NCBI GenBank assembly: GCA_944325415.1
Contig: CALUZW010000019.1
Location: forward strand, 1 to 43,208
DNA length: 43,208 bases
From: an uncultured Bacteroidales bacterium
GTDB lineage: Bacteria; Bacteroidota; Bacteroidia; Bacteroidales; UBA11471
Direction: 5' to 3'
The notes below the pieces were generated by a model. The model was not told the DNA's origin. It searched no databases and was given only the letters and a program-made list of their open reading frames with translations. This document shows, piece after piece, positions 33,200 through 43,020 of the stretch. Made by a program: the position numbers and the translations under genes. How positions within the stretch are numbered: position 1 is the stretch's first letter; each line of letters begins with the position of its first letter.

Positions 33200-34348
33200 T
33201 TACAGAATGACCGGAACGGCATTGGAATTACCGGCCACCTTTACAAAATAGATACCTTGTGCCAGATTCTCAATCGGAGACGAAAGCGCTGCATTCTCAT
33301 AAACCAGCACGCCGGCTGCATTGTAAACCTGTACGGCTACCGGAGTATTCGATTTTACATAAACGGCACCGTCGTAAGCATATACCGATACAGGCATTTC
33401 TTCGGCTGCGGTCTCGACAACACCCGAACCGTCTTTTACAGCCTCACCACCGGCCAAGATAACCACGGCCATGGGCGTGGGACCCCACATAGGATCTTCA
33501 ACAATCTGGCTCAGATAGGCGGCATTCATCAGCGACAGCGAAGACTCCGATACGCGGAAATAGATATCGGTAAGTCCACTGTTTGCGGCAAACGTGCTGC
33601 TTACACCCGAGACGGAAATCTGGGTATCACTTGCGATTTTTACCAAACCTACTTCGGGGATATAGGTGGCCGGAACAGCCTCTTCTATTCCCATGAACCC
33701 GGTCAGTTCCAAATCATTGCCGGATACAGATGCTACGGTCATCGTGAAATCGGTGGCAAAACCGTCGGATGCCGAACTTCTCTCGGCAGCCGTAAAGGTA
33801 TATTCTCCGGCCAAATCGGCAGCCGTGAATGTCGGAGCTGCCTGTTTTACGAGGGTGAGACCCTGAGCATAAGCACCCAGCTGATTTTCAACCATAGGCA
33901 TCTCTTCGTTCATGTAGTCCATTATCGTCTCACTTACAGAGAGTGTCTCGCCAAAGGTCAGTGCCCCCTCAGACACCGTAAACGTCAAAGATTGCAGATC
34001 GCCCGAAACGACTCTCATATAGGACATGTCGGCAGATGTATTGTTATAGAAATAGGGATTGATGGTTACATCGCTCGTCGACATGTTCAGCGTAAGTACA
34101 CCATCGGCCAATGTTGCCGGAATCTGACAGCCAAAACCTGCAAACCCCGAAACATAATAAGAACCGGCCGTCGTACCGGGGTAGATGTAGATAGGAGCGT
34201 CAGCAGAAATAGAACCCAACTGGGCTTCGGTCTCTGCCGTCAGACCGCTCAACTTATACACACCACTCAAATTGTCCGATGCAGAAACGGCCCACGATGT
34301 TGCCAAGAACAGGACAACACACACAACTGTAATGTAAAATTTTTTCAT
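33200..34348 (-). CDS. Secreted protein with Por-type-like C-terminal tail, last gene of SusCD operon
   Basis: A 382-residue protein with a signal peptide (MKKFYITVVCVVLFLATSWAVSA). The body is Ser/Thr- and Ala-rich and beta-like, with two similar blocks, each opening with LSGVYKLSG or LAGEYTFTA and containing VSGNDLELTGF-like strands. The C-terminus (AVQVYNAAGVLVYENA, then LAQGIYFVKVAGNS) matches the shape of Por/type IX secretion sorting domains, with the GIYFV strand near the end. I recognise no enzymatic family. It starts 59 nt after the TlpA-like gene with no terminator between them, so it is probably the sixth gene of that operon. Confidence 0.8.
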   Translation of the reverse strand: MKKFYITVVCVVLFLATSWAVSASDNLSGVYKLSGLTAETEAQLGSISADAPIYIYPGTTAGSYYVSGFAGFGCQIPATLADGVLTLNMSTSDVTINPYFYNNTSADMSYMRVVSGDLQSLTFTVSEGALTFGETLSVSETIMDYMNEEMPMVENQLGAYAQGLTLVKQAAPTFTAADLAGEYTFTAAERSSASDGFATDFTMTVASVSGNDLELTGFMGIEEAVPATYIPEVGLVKIASDTQISVSGVSSTFAANSGLTDIYFRVSESSLSLMNAAYLSQIVEDPMWGPTPMAVVILAGGEAVKDGSGVVETAAEEMPVSVYAYDGAVYVKSNTPVAVQVYNAAGVLVYENAALSSPIENLAQGIYFVKVAGNSNAVPVIL

Positions 34349-34407
34349 ACGAAAACAATTTAATGAAACAAACTATATAATTTGGAATAAAAGTATTTTC
34401 TTAATCC

Positions 34408-35799
34408 TTATTTGCCGGAGATACCGGGAAGACGGTCGAAATAGGGGCGAATATCGGGAGACGATGGACGCAACATATTCCCCTCTACGATACGGCCTTC
34501 GGTATCGAGCAAGATAAAATGGGGAATACCGTCGGCATTGTAAAGTTGTTGAAACTTAGATGCGGCGCCGATATAAAGTTGAACACCGCCCATTTCGTGG
34601 CTTTGCAGGAATTCGGTCCAGTCGGTTTTACTGGCATCGGTCGAGAGAGAAAGGAACGTAATGTTTTTCCCTTCATACTCTTTTTCCAACTGCTGCAAAT
34701 AGGGTATCTCGCGACGACACGGGCCACACCAGGTTGCCCACAAGTCGATATAGAGATATTTACCCCGGAAGTCAGCGAGCCGATAGCTCTTTCCCGACGG
34801 GTCGAGAGCGATAAAATCGGGCGAAGGCTTTCCGGGTTTGATGATATCCCACACATCATATTTTTCCTGGAAAGATGCTCGCAGCAATGAATCGGTAACG
34901 TAGGTATTGTAAAGCGTAAGCATTTCATCGATACCTTTTATGCCGTATTGCTCGACCTGTTCGATGGCCAGCACCGTAAGCAACGTCTGTAACACCGTCT
35001 CGTCTTTCAGGTTGTCGATAAAATACTCCATCTCACACAAGGTTTTCTGATACAAATCCGAGATTTTATCGCCTTTGGTCGACAAGACATAGGCAGCCTC
35101 CTTCATCACCTCACGATACTCTTTCAGTCCCAGTATCTTACGGTCTTCCTTCACACATGAGGCTATGACCTTGTAATAATCGCTATCGGGCCGGTAGGTG
35201 GTATCGCCGGTCATCATGACATGGCCTACGGGATACATAAAGAACATCTGCGCCAGGGCATAGTGTATGCGGGCATTTTCTATTTTTTCAAACAGCGGAC
35301 TTACTTTTCCCAACTTCCAGGTCTTCAAGATTTTTTTCGAGGCCTTCTCTTTCTTCTCTATCAGCTCGACATACTCCTCAAACGGCAGAGCGAAGTCCTT
35401 GTCCGACGGAGCCAATATACTTGTCTTGTTGAGGTACTCAAAGATTTTTTCTTTACCTGGACGGTTCTTCACCGTGAAAGAAATTTGATCCTTGAAATTG
35501 TTTCCCAGGAAAGAGACATATATATCATCGCCATCTTCCATAAAAAATTTCTTACTGTCCATGCCATAATACAGGTTGGCATGCACGGCAGGAAGATTCT
35601 CAAAGAGATGACTTCCGTGGCCATTTTCATCGAGAGGTATTTCGACGATGGTTGTCTGGTAAACAACAACGACCATAGAACGGGTCTTGTCGGGCACATC
35701 GACCGTCAATCTTATCGACGCCATGCCTGGCACGATTCCAGCAACAAAGAGAATCAATGCAATGGCCCATGCTCTCTTGACACAATTTACTATCTTCAT
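34408..35799 (-). CDS. TlpA-like thioredoxin-fold protein, envelope-located
   Basis: A 463-residue protein with an N-terminal hydrophobic signal (RAWAIALILFVAGIVPGMA), an uncharacterised region of about 300 residues and a C-terminal thioredoxin-fold domain of the TlpA/AhpC-TSA type. The redox site WCGPC is at residues 357-361, in the context FRGKYLYIDLWATWCGPCRR, and the cis-Pro loop is GIPHFILLD. The N-terminal part includes a DUF4369-like beta domain (DKTRSMVVVVYQTT..IPLDENG), a combination common in Bacteroidetes. The Met at 35799 is preferred over 35826 because it gives the cleaner signal and avoids overlapping the upstream gene's stop. It likely reduces disulfides in the periplasm. Confidence 0.9.
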   Translation of the reverse strand: MKIVNCVKRAWAIALILFVAGIVPGMASIRLTVDVPDKTRSMVVVVYQTTIVEIPLDENGHGSHLFENLPAVHANLYYGMDSKKFFMEDGDDIYVSFLGNNFKDQISFTVKNRPGKEKIFEYLNKTSILAPSDKDFALPFEEYVELIEKKEKASKKILKTWKLGKVSPLFEKIENARIHYALAQMFFMYPVGHVMMTGDTTYRPDSDYYKVIASCVKEDRKILGLKEYREVMKEAAYVLSTKGDKISDLYQKTLCEMEYFIDNLKDETVLQTLLTVLAIEQVEQYGIKGIDEMLTLYNTYVTDSLLRASFQEKYDVWDIIKPGKPSPDFIALDPSGKSYRLADFRGKYLYIDLWATWCGPCRREIPYLQQLEKEYEGKNITFLSLSTDASKTDWTEFLQSHEMGGVQLYIGAASKFQQLYNADGIPHFILLDTEGRIVEGNMLRPSSPDIRPYFDRLPGISGK

Positions 35800-35822
35800 A
35801 ACGCTATCTTTTTTTGATAATC

Positions 35823-37388
35823 TCATTCTCTATACATGACATCTACTATACGGGCAAAGCCGGTTTCCATCTCTTCGGGCTCTGCATTCAGGAAATTGCC
35901 CTCACTGTCGAATCCGTCGTATATGCGCAGAACGCCCTCGCCCGACGGGGTCTCGGAACCGACAATCAGGTCGTAACTGCGGTTGTCGGTATCTTCTTTC
36001 TCAAAGAGATAGAACTTCAACAGGGTTATTTCCTCATCGCCCAAATCAAGCTGCAACTCCGACGCTGGCGTCGAAGCGGCAAAATTGACTGCATACACTT
36101 TGCTCCCTACCGAATAATACATATAGGTCTTCAACGAACTGAACGCAAAATGCGATGCCTGTGTAATATCGGCACATGACGACAAGTCGACATAGTATAT
36201 CTTCTCATAAGCGACGCCATACTTCTCTTCATCGTCGATAAGGCACACAAGATTTCCCAATATGATACCATACAGATACCGAGCGTCGCCCTTTGACAAG
36301 ATGGCGTATGTAGCCCCTCTCCCCGACTGATTCTTGTCATAGAGTGTATTTTCCATGCACACCAGCTGCATCTGGTCCTGATAGGCGGGCCAGGCAAAAA
36401 GGGCATCGTTTGTGATGGGGAATCCATACCCCGACAATGTCGACATGGGATAGTCGAAACTGCTGTCGAGCCCCAACGCCTGGAACTGATCGGTACACAC
36501 GACAAACTCCCTGTACACCGGGTCCCAAAGCATGAACAACGGCAGATTCTGCGTTTCCAGACGGTTGAAGCCGATAGCCAGCCCTTTCTTGTATCCGTAC
36601 TGGTTTTTACGCGATGAGCCAAACAGGCCGTCGCCCATGGTATTATCGCAATAATACGAACGGCCGTCTTCGTCGATAATCAGCTTGCCGGGATAATGTG
36701 TTCCCATATAGGCCACAGCCTTGTCAAACTGGGCTCCGGCAAATTCATTTTCTATAAGATATGACTCCTGCCACTGAAACTCGTTGTCGCTGAGACGGGT
36801 CGTACCACTACCCGTGACCAGATAAAAGGGCTCGGCCATGTAGGAGTCGTAGAGCAACTGACGGGGCTCTTGCCAGGTTTCAAGCTCGGTACCTTTGAGC
36901 AGGTCGCGATAGGTATCGCCCGTGATGTGCGAAATCATGTCGAGTCTTACCCGCCCCTCTTCGGAACAGAGTACCAACCACCCAAGCGTAGTGGTTGTCT
37001 TCACTTCGAGATCGGAAGTCTTGCGATAAAAGATGTCGGAATCTTTCTCCCGCACGGTAAAGACCAGCTTGTACTTTCCCGGCAGAAGCGAGACATAATA
37101 CTTCAAATCGGCCTCCGTACCTATGACCTCGGGGTCTTGCGTCGTAGCCGTATAGTAGACCTTCCATTCATAGGTATACTTGTCGGGGTTGTAGCCGTTG
37201 GGAGCCGACAACTGCGGCGAAATCTTCAAACTGTCGCGAATAAGCGTAGTCAATGCATCTTCAAAAACGATGGTTACGTCGTTCAACTCCCTGTACTCAT
37301 AATTGCCTTTATCGCCATAACACGACGACAGAAAAAGCCCAAACAGCGAGAGCAGGCATATAATCAGATTTTTTTCTATATTCTTCAT
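35823..37388 (-). CDS. PKD-like family lipoprotein
   Basis: A 521-residue predicted lipoprotein (lipobox FLSSC, Cys23). The N-terminus (CYGDKGNYEYRELNDVTI, then YTYEWKVYYTA) matches the 'PKD-like family' lipoproteins found next to SusC/SusD pairs in Bacteroidetes. Residues about 30-140 would form the Ig/PKD-like domain, and the rest looks like a beta-propeller or repeat domain (TLGWLVLCSEEGRVRLDMI; DARYLYGIILGNLVCLI). It lies 11 nt after the DUF4843-like gene. It is probably a surface-exposed accessory of the SusCD transporter; the ligand is unknown. Confidence 0.88.
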   Translation of the reverse strand: MKNIEKNLIICLLSLFGLFLSSCYGDKGNYEYRELNDVTIVFEDALTTLIRDSLKISPQLSAPNGYNPDKYTYEWKVYYTATTQDPEVIGTEADLKYYVSLLPGKYKLVFTVREKDSDIFYRKTSDLEVKTTTTLGWLVLCSEEGRVRLDMISHITGDTYRDLLKGTELETWQEPRQLLYDSYMAEPFYLVTGSGTTRLSDNEFQWQESYLIENEFAGAQFDKAVAYMGTHYPGKLIIDEDGRSYYCDNTMGDGLFGSSRKNQYGYKKGLAIGFNRLETQNLPLFMLWDPVYREFVVCTDQFQALGLDSSFDYPMSTLSGYGFPITNDALFAWPAYQDQMQLVCMENTLYDKNQSGRGATYAILSKGDARYLYGIILGNLVCLIDDEEKYGVAYEKIYYVDLSSCADITQASHFAFSSLKTYMYYSVGSKVYAVNFAASTPASELQLDLGDEEITLLKFYLFEKEDTDNRSYDLIVGSETPSGEGVLRIYDGFDSEGNFLNAEPEEMETGFARIVDVMYRE

Positions 37389-37399
37389 ACATCAAGATT

Positions 37400-38182
37400 T
37401 TAAAGCACCGGAGTAAAGTCGAGTAAATTACCGTTCTCGTCGAGCGCCTCTTCATCGGCCATACCGTCGAGATGCAACCAGAACTGCTCGGCCATATACT
37501 CATTTATATCTTTCTGTATATACACCCATTGATTGTACGGTATCAACCCCTTGGAATTGTAATTTTCGCGGGGGATATAAGGATAACGACTCCACAAGAG
37601 GCGCAACTTGCGTTCGGAGAAAACTCCGACATACTCTTCGAGCCAGCCTTCGGGGGCTATGGCAAAAAAGTTGGAATACTCGATGCGGTAGTGCAACATA
37701 TCGGTATAGGGGTTCTGGCTGTCGCCCGTACTCTCCTGCTGCAAGAAGGTCTGGAAATAGTCGTTGCTTTGCAATTCCAGATAAATGGTCTTCGCCGCAG
37801 TCTCCAATGCCGGCACTTTCTTTACCCGCACATAATAGACAAACCGGGAGGTATTTGCCGGCATGACGGGCGGAGTTATCAACTCATAGTCGACACCCAG
37901 CTCGGCATCGGGCGACGAAACCTTGATAAGTACCTCTCTATCGAAATCGGCCTGGCGACCGACAGACTGCACAACAACCGGCATGTCGACATAATCGACT
38001 GAATCGGGTTGATACACAAACGTCATCACCGTCGAGTCGAGAAGCGTATTGTTTGACGTGCGATTGTTGAAATAAATTCCGTTGGGAGCATCGTACAAGT
38101 CGGGTGCCTGTTCGTCGCACGCTACAAACAGATAAAATAGGGCACTCAACAATCCGATGGCGGTAATATGTATATGTTTCAT
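37400..38182 (-). CDS. DUF4843-like lipoprotein
   Basis: A 260-residue predicted lipoprotein (signal with LFVAC, Cys22). The mature part matches the DUF4843-type pattern, with an early GIYFNNRTSNNTLLDSTVMT and a Calx-beta-like section (VDMPVVVQSVGRQADFDREV, then FVYYVRVKKVPAL). I placed the start at 38182 (MKHIHITAIGLL), 10 nt after the SusD stop, because the longer frame begins inside susD and lacks a signal sequence. Proteins of this family accompany SusCD pairs as surface lipoproteins; no function is known to me. Confidence 0.87.
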   Translation of the reverse strand: MKHIHITAIGLLSALFYLFVACDEQAPDLYDAPNGIYFNNRTSNNTLLDSTVMTFVYQPDSVDYVDMPVVVQSVGRQADFDREVLIKVSSPDAELGVDYELITPPVMPANTSRFVYYVRVKKVPALETAAKTIYLELQSNDYFQTFLQQESTGDSQNPYTDMLHYRIEYSNFFAIAPEGWLEEYVGVFSERKLRLLWSRYPYIPRENYNSKGLIPYNQWVYIQKDINEYMAEQFWLHLDGMADEEALDENGNLLDFTPVL

Positions 38183-38192
38183 CTCTTTACTT

Positions 38193-39677
38193 TTATTCTC
38201 TGTTTTCTGATTCGCTGTCGGGCATAGGCAATACATACATCTTTTCCGACGCATCGATAAACTCGCTCACTCCTTCAAATTTGGTCATAACAGCCGAATA
38301 GTTGCGCTTGTTGAAATAGAAGCACTGCCCTTCGCCGAAAAGTTCGCGCACATACTCATAACCGACAAACGAGGGTCTGAACGTATTGTCTTCGACCTGG
38401 GCTCTGACTCCACGGTGGGCCCGGAGGAGATTGACCCAATGGGCCATGTCGGGGCGTTCGGTCTGCAAATCGGCAATAATCAGATACATCTCTCCGAGGC
38501 GTATCATCGGAATCATGGTATTGCGTATCAGCGATACATCGGGAAGATCGGAATACTTATAAAAGTAATACGAGCTACCTATCTTAGACCAGTTGGCAAT
38601 GTAGCGATAATCGTCGGACGAACCTCCATAGAGGTCTCCACCGCCAAAATAAGGAGCTTCGAGCAGCGACGGATCCATCGTCAAGACCGGGCGGGGCAAA
38701 AGTTGCGGATCATTATTGTTCTTGAACAACAGCCCCCGGCTTGTATGGGTCAACGAAAAGATACATTCGGTATAAAATATTCTATCGGGATTCTCAGGCG
38801 ACCCCAATACCAGTGACTTATCGACAAACGGGAACTTCTGAGAGTTTATCACCACCAACGCATGCTCTATGGCCAACTGCTTGTACTGCTCGGCATTCGG
38901 TTCACTTTCGTTAGCCGAAGCCCACCAATACACACGGGCCAACAACGCCTGCACGGCATAATAATTCAACCGCAGCGCACGATAGGCCGTAAAAGAGGAG
39001 CCGTCGGCTGCGGCCGGTTGCAACGGGTCGCCGGAAAGAATAGGGTCGTCGGCCAAAAGCTGTGCAGCCGTTTTCAGGTCGTCGAGAAGCCGCTCTATCA
39101 CCTCATTGGCCGGCAACAACTCCTGTATCTGCAAAGAAGTCGTCGTATAATAAGGAATACTCTTTCCGGTTGCATTGATTTTATACACGGGACCAAACAG
39201 CCTGAACATATCAAAATGCAACATAGCCCGCAGGGCCAATGCCTCTCCTCGCACCAGGTTATAATTATTCCCGGTGAACAACGCCTGGCGGGATTCCATG
39301 TTTTCGAGAATGGTATTGCAGTTGCGTATCAGAGCGTAGGCCTTATCCCATGTGGCATCAAGACGACCGCGCCAATACTCACTGGTAAAATTCCGGTTTT
39401 TCAGGTCGATATAATCGCCCCAATAGGTCGGGTCGTCGCCTATGAGGTAATTATAGGCCAACAACTCCACCATCTCGACCGTCAATGTCTGGCCATAAAG
39501 CGCATCATCGTTCAGGTCGATATATACACCGTTGAGCAGCCTCTGAAAACCGGTTTCCGTTTCAAACAAGTCCTGCTCCGAAATCTGGTCGTAGGGCTTC
39601 ACATCGAGCCATTTGCTACAACCGCTGACCAACAGGCCCGAAAAGAGAATCAGAATATAGTATATAGAGTATTTCAT
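38193..39677 (-). CDS. SusD/RagB-family outer-membrane lipoprotein
   Basis: A 494-residue surface lipoprotein (GLLVSGC, Cys20) that caps the SusC barrel and captures the substrate. Family traits are KWLDVKPYDQISEQDLFETE near the N-terminus, ARALR-like TPR helices (LVRGEALALRAMLHFDMFRLFG) and the C-terminal PMIRLGEMYLIIAD segment. It lies 10 nt after susC. The partner genes are a PKD-like lipoprotein, DUF4843 and TlpA rather than glycoside hydrolases, so a non-glycan substrate such as peptides is possible. Confidence 0.96.
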   Translation of the reverse strand: MKYSIYYILILFSGLLVSGCSKWLDVKPYDQISEQDLFETETGFQRLLNGVYIDLNDDALYGQTLTVEMVELLAYNYLIGDDPTYWGDYIDLKNRNFTSEYWRGRLDATWDKAYALIRNCNTILENMESRQALFTGNNYNLVRGEALALRAMLHFDMFRLFGPVYKINATGKSIPYYTTTSLQIQELLPANEVIERLLDDLKTAAQLLADDPILSGDPLQPAAADGSSFTAYRALRLNYYAVQALLARVYWWASANESEPNAEQYKQLAIEHALVVINSQKFPFVDKSLVLGSPENPDRIFYTECIFSLTHTSRGLLFKNNNDPQLLPRPVLTMDPSLLEAPYFGGGDLYGGSSDDYRYIANWSKIGSSYYFYKYSDLPDVSLIRNTMIPMIRLGEMYLIIADLQTERPDMAHWVNLLRAHRGVRAQVEDNTFRPSFVGYEYVRELFGEGQCFYFNKRNYSAVMTKFEGVSEFIDASEKMYVLPMPDSESENRE

Positions 39678-39687
39678 ACATCTTTAT

Positions 39688-42600
39688 TTAAAAGGTTGCC
39701 GAAATAGAAAACGAAACCGTACGGGCAAACGGATAGTCAATACCCCGTTCGGCTTTTACCGAGGATATATAGAACATATCGTTCATATTGGCCTGCAAGG
39801 TAAGAGACGAAAGCCGGAGCTTCTCCACAAAAGGCTGGGTAAATTCATAGCCTACGTTAAAAGACTCTCCGCTCAACGTATTCTCGTCCATGACAAAGCG
39901 AGATGATTTATCGGTCTTCTGCACCAGGGAGATACCCTTGAACTGGGCCTCCTGTCCGGGTGTAGACCACCGGTCGTACAGTGCCCGACGGTCCTGGTTA
40001 TAATTGATATCGGACAGGTCTATGTTTTCGACCTTATTGTACAAGTCGGTATTAAAAATCTGTCCGCCCAAACGATAGCGGAAATAGGCTCCCAAGGAAA
40101 ATCCTTTGTAGTAAAAGGTCGTTCCGATAACCCCTTCGATTTTGGGGCGAGTATCTCCTACGACAACTTCATCGTTCACATCGTAGGTAAACGAATAGGA
40201 GCCGTCTTTCTTGATGAACAACTCTTTTCCTGTAGCAGGGTCGATACCGGCCGAACGAACGGCCCAAATAGCCGTAGGACTTCCGCCATCGTAATACCGC
40301 GTAGTGCCTACCGACGAGGTCTGCCCGGCCTTATTCAGGGCGCTCAACGAATTTCCGATATTGGCATACCACGCATTATACGCCGAGGCATTCACGCTGA
40401 TGGTCCAGTTGATGCCGGCTTTCGGATTATAGATGGGCGATACCCTCACGGTCGTTTCCAGGCCGTTGGTGTGCTGCTCTCCGGCATTCATCGCCACACT
40501 CTTCACGCCCAAAGAGCCGGGCGTCGTAATAACAGCCAACAGCGGATTGGTTATCTTCCGGAACAAATCGAGATTGACATTGAACCGGTTATTAAACATG
40601 GCAACATCGACACCTACGGTATATATATATGTTTCCTGCCAGGCCAAATCGGGATTTCCCAACGCCGATATTAAAACACCGGCACCGAATACATTTGACA
40701 TCAAGCTATTGAACATATAGGTGGTAAATGCCTGATAAGCCGAGAAATTCTGATTACCGGGATTACCGACCGAGGCTCTCAGTTTCAAAAGCGAAAAAAG
40801 CGACTGTGTATCCATAAACTCTTCGTTGTGGATATTCCAGCCCAAACCTACCGACCATGTATCCCGGAAACGGTTATTGGTGCCGAACATGGAGGCACCA
40901 TCTTTCCGATAATTGACATCGAGCAGATAACGGTTGTCGTAGGCATAACCACCATTGATATAGAAGCTCACCGAGCGGGAGGTGCTTTCAGAATAAGAAG
41001 GTTTTCCACCGTCGGTATAGTTATTGGCAAAAGATGGAGCACCAAATTGATCTTCGGTAAATCCTACTGCCGTGTATCCGTTGGAGGTCGTCGACGTGTT
41101 GTCAAAGTTAAAACCTCCCACAGCATTCAACATGTGTACTCCTTTAAAGAGGCGTCCGTACGTTATGGAAATATCGCCTTCATAACTGAACGAACCTGTG
41201 GTCGTGTGTTGATACGAACCTTTCTCGGTTTCTCCGGCACTGTCAAAATCGGTATGCAGCGGCGACAGTCTGTACTCCGTCGTGCCTTCGGTCTTGGTCA
41301 GTCCAAACTTGGCACGCACCCACAAATGGTCTGTTGCGAAATATTCTGCTATGAAATTATTGGTAAATCCCAGACTTTCGCCCGTATCATAATTATTCAA
41401 GTGGGCATTCCACAAGGGATTCGTTACAGGAGAATCGTCAGTACCTTCTTCGGGATAATACAGATATTTATCGACCGTCCCGTCGTCATTTCGCTTACGG
41501 TAATAGGGATTGGCCTTGGCATATTCCGAGAAAGGCACGACCGGATCTTCGGTACTCGTATAGTTCAACGTAAACTTGTTACTGAACTGGAACTTGCCCG
41601 TCCGATATATCAAGTCGATGTTTCCACTCATTGTCTGACGGTTAGAGCCCTTCATAACACCGTCGATGTTACCGTAACTCAGCCCCAGGCCATACCGTAT
41701 GCGCTCTTCACCGCCTTCGGCGTAAATATTGTGCTTCTGGGTAAAACCGGTACGCAAAGGCTCGCTCAACCAGTAGGTATCGACACCCCGGGCAATTTCC
41801 AGCAATCGCTCATTTCTCAAATTGTCAAGGCGCAACTGATTCAAGGGATCGCCGGTCAAGTCGGTATACATGCCTGCCAACTCTTCAAAACGAATCTTCT
41901 CCGAGGCATTCATCAGATTATAGTCGGTAAGATCGGCCATCGTAACGCCAAAGTCTCCCTTATAACTCAAACGCAACCGTCCATTCTCAGGGCGCACCGT
42001 CTCTATTACCACAACACCGTTGGCTGCTTTCGAACCGTAAATAGCCGTCGAAGCAGCATCTTTGAGCAAGGTTACCGAGGCCACGCGGTTCATATTCAGG
42101 TCAGAAACCACCTCAATGGTCGTTTCAAAACCGTCCAATATAAACAGAGGCTGGTTGGGATCGGTACCGTACTCCTCTTTCAAACCCATAATACTGCTCT
42201 TACCCCGAATCTCAACATCGGGCATACGGTTAGGGTCTGAACCAAACTGTACATTCTCGGCTATCTTAAATGCAGGGTCGAGTGTGCGCAGGCTCTGCAA
42301 TACGTTCTGCGAACCCACCTGTTTCAAATCGGCCCCGGTAAATGTTGTAGCTGAACCTGTGAAACTCTCTTTGTTACGGCGATAAATTCCCGTTACCACC
42401 ACCTCCTGCACCGTGGTTGATGCGGGTGACAGAACGACCTTTGAAAATTGCGACAAGGTGGCCGGCGATAGTTTCATCTCCAACTTTTCCCTGCCGATGT
42501 ACGAAAACAGCACTTTATATTCTCCCTTGGGCAGCTGCAACAAAAAACGGCCTTCGGCATCGGAAACCGTCATATACTTGGTTCCTTCGACAACCACAGA

Positions 42601-42789
42601 GGCACCGATGATTGTCTCACCCGTTTCTTCCTCATACACAATACCTTTAACTGTCATGTATCCCGACTTCTCTTGTGCTGTAACAGCCACGTTCTGAGCG
42701 TTAAGCGACGAGAATGTCGTATTTAGCAATGGAAGAAAGAAAACAAGAAGAGATATAAAATATGCCTGTTTACAAACTTTTCGAACCAT
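39688..42789 (-). CDS. SusC/RagA-family TonB-linked outer-membrane transporter
   Basis: A 1033-residue TonB-dependent transporter. After the signal (VCKQAYFISLLVFFLPLLNT...LNAQ) comes a carboxypeptidase-regulatory-like domain at about residues 45-125 (TVKGIVYEEETGETIIGASV). Next are a TonB-box-like stretch VQEVVVTGIYRR (127-138) and the plug with PLFILDGFE and VTLLKDAASTAIYGSKAANG. The 22-strand barrel ends in a terminal aromatic (FSISATF), as needed for outer-membrane insertion. I chose the Met at 42789 (MVRKVCKQAY) over 42867 because it gives a proper signal peptide and sits 30 nt after a promoter. It is the first gene of the operon. No adjacent sigma/anti-sigma or hybrid two-component regulator is present. 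Confidence 0.97.
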   Translation of the reverse strand: MVRKVCKQAYFISLLVFFLPLLNTTFSSLNAQNVAVTAQEKSGYMTVKGIVYEEETGETIIGASVVVEGTKYMTVSDAEGRFLLQLPKGEYKVLFSYIGREKLEMKLSPATLSQFSKVVLSPASTTVQEVVVTGIYRRNKESFTGSATTFTGADLKQVGSQNVLQSLRTLDPAFKIAENVQFGSDPNRMPDVEIRGKSSIMGLKEEYGTDPNQPLFILDGFETTIEVVSDLNMNRVASVTLLKDAASTAIYGSKAANGVVVIETVRPENGRLRLSYKGDFGVTMADLTDYNLMNASEKIRFEELAGMYTDLTGDPLNQLRLDNLRNERLLEIARGVDTYWLSEPLRTGFTQKHNIYAEGGEERIRYGLGLSYGNIDGVMKGSNRQTMSGNIDLIYRTGKFQFSNKFTLNYTSTEDPVVPFSEYAKANPYYRKRNDDGTVDKYLYYPEEGTDDSPVTNPLWNAHLNNYDTGESLGFTNNFIAEYFATDHLWVRAKFGLTKTEGTTEYRLSPLHTDFDSAGETEKGSYQHTTTGSFSYEGDISITYGRLFKGVHMLNAVGGFNFDNTSTTSNGYTAVGFTEDQFGAPSFANNYTDGGKPSYSESTSRSVSFYINGGYAYDNRYLLDVNYRKDGASMFGTNNRFRDTWSVGLGWNIHNEEFMDTQSLFSLLKLRASVGNPGNQNFSAYQAFTTYMFNSLMSNVFGAGVLISALGNPDLAWQETYIYTVGVDVAMFNNRFNVNLDLFRKITNPLLAVITTPGSLGVKSVAMNAGEQHTNGLETTVRVSPIYNPKAGINWTISVNASAYNAWYANIGNSLSALNKAGQTSSVGTTRYYDGGSPTAIWAVRSAGIDPATGKELFIKKDGSYSFTYDVNDEVVVGDTRPKIEGVIGTTFYYKGFSLGAYFRYRLGGQIFNTDLYNKVENIDLSDINYNQDRRALYDRWSTPGQEAQFKGISLVQKTDKSSRFVMDENTLSGESFNVGYEFTQPFVEKLRLSSLTLQANMNDMFYISSVKAERGIDYPFARTVSFSISATF

Positions 42790-42818
42790 AGAAGCACTCT
42801 TATTGGAATAATTTTCCA

Positions 42819-42851
42819 CAAAGGTATGAAAAAATAAAGCAATAAGACAAA
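42819..42851 (-). promoter_or_regulatory. Promoter of the SusC operon
   Basis: On the minus strand TTTG (complement of 42848-42851), 21 nt, then TACCTTTG (complement of 42819-42826), a good Bacteroides-type match, with the start codon at 42789. A second -7-like box (TATCTTTG, complement of 42940-42947) lies further upstream and may be an alternative promoter. Confidence 0.6.
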
Positions 42852-43020
42852 TTTTTTCTGGATTCACCCAAGCATATTTAGCTGCAACACACCTATAACC
42901 AGGCTACTAAACAAGTATTTAGGGTGATGCTTTTACTCTCAAAGATAAATTTTATAAAAATTTCAAGTCCACATAAAAGTAAATTTAATTTGCCTGGCTT
43001 GTTTGTTCTGCCCGGGCTTG

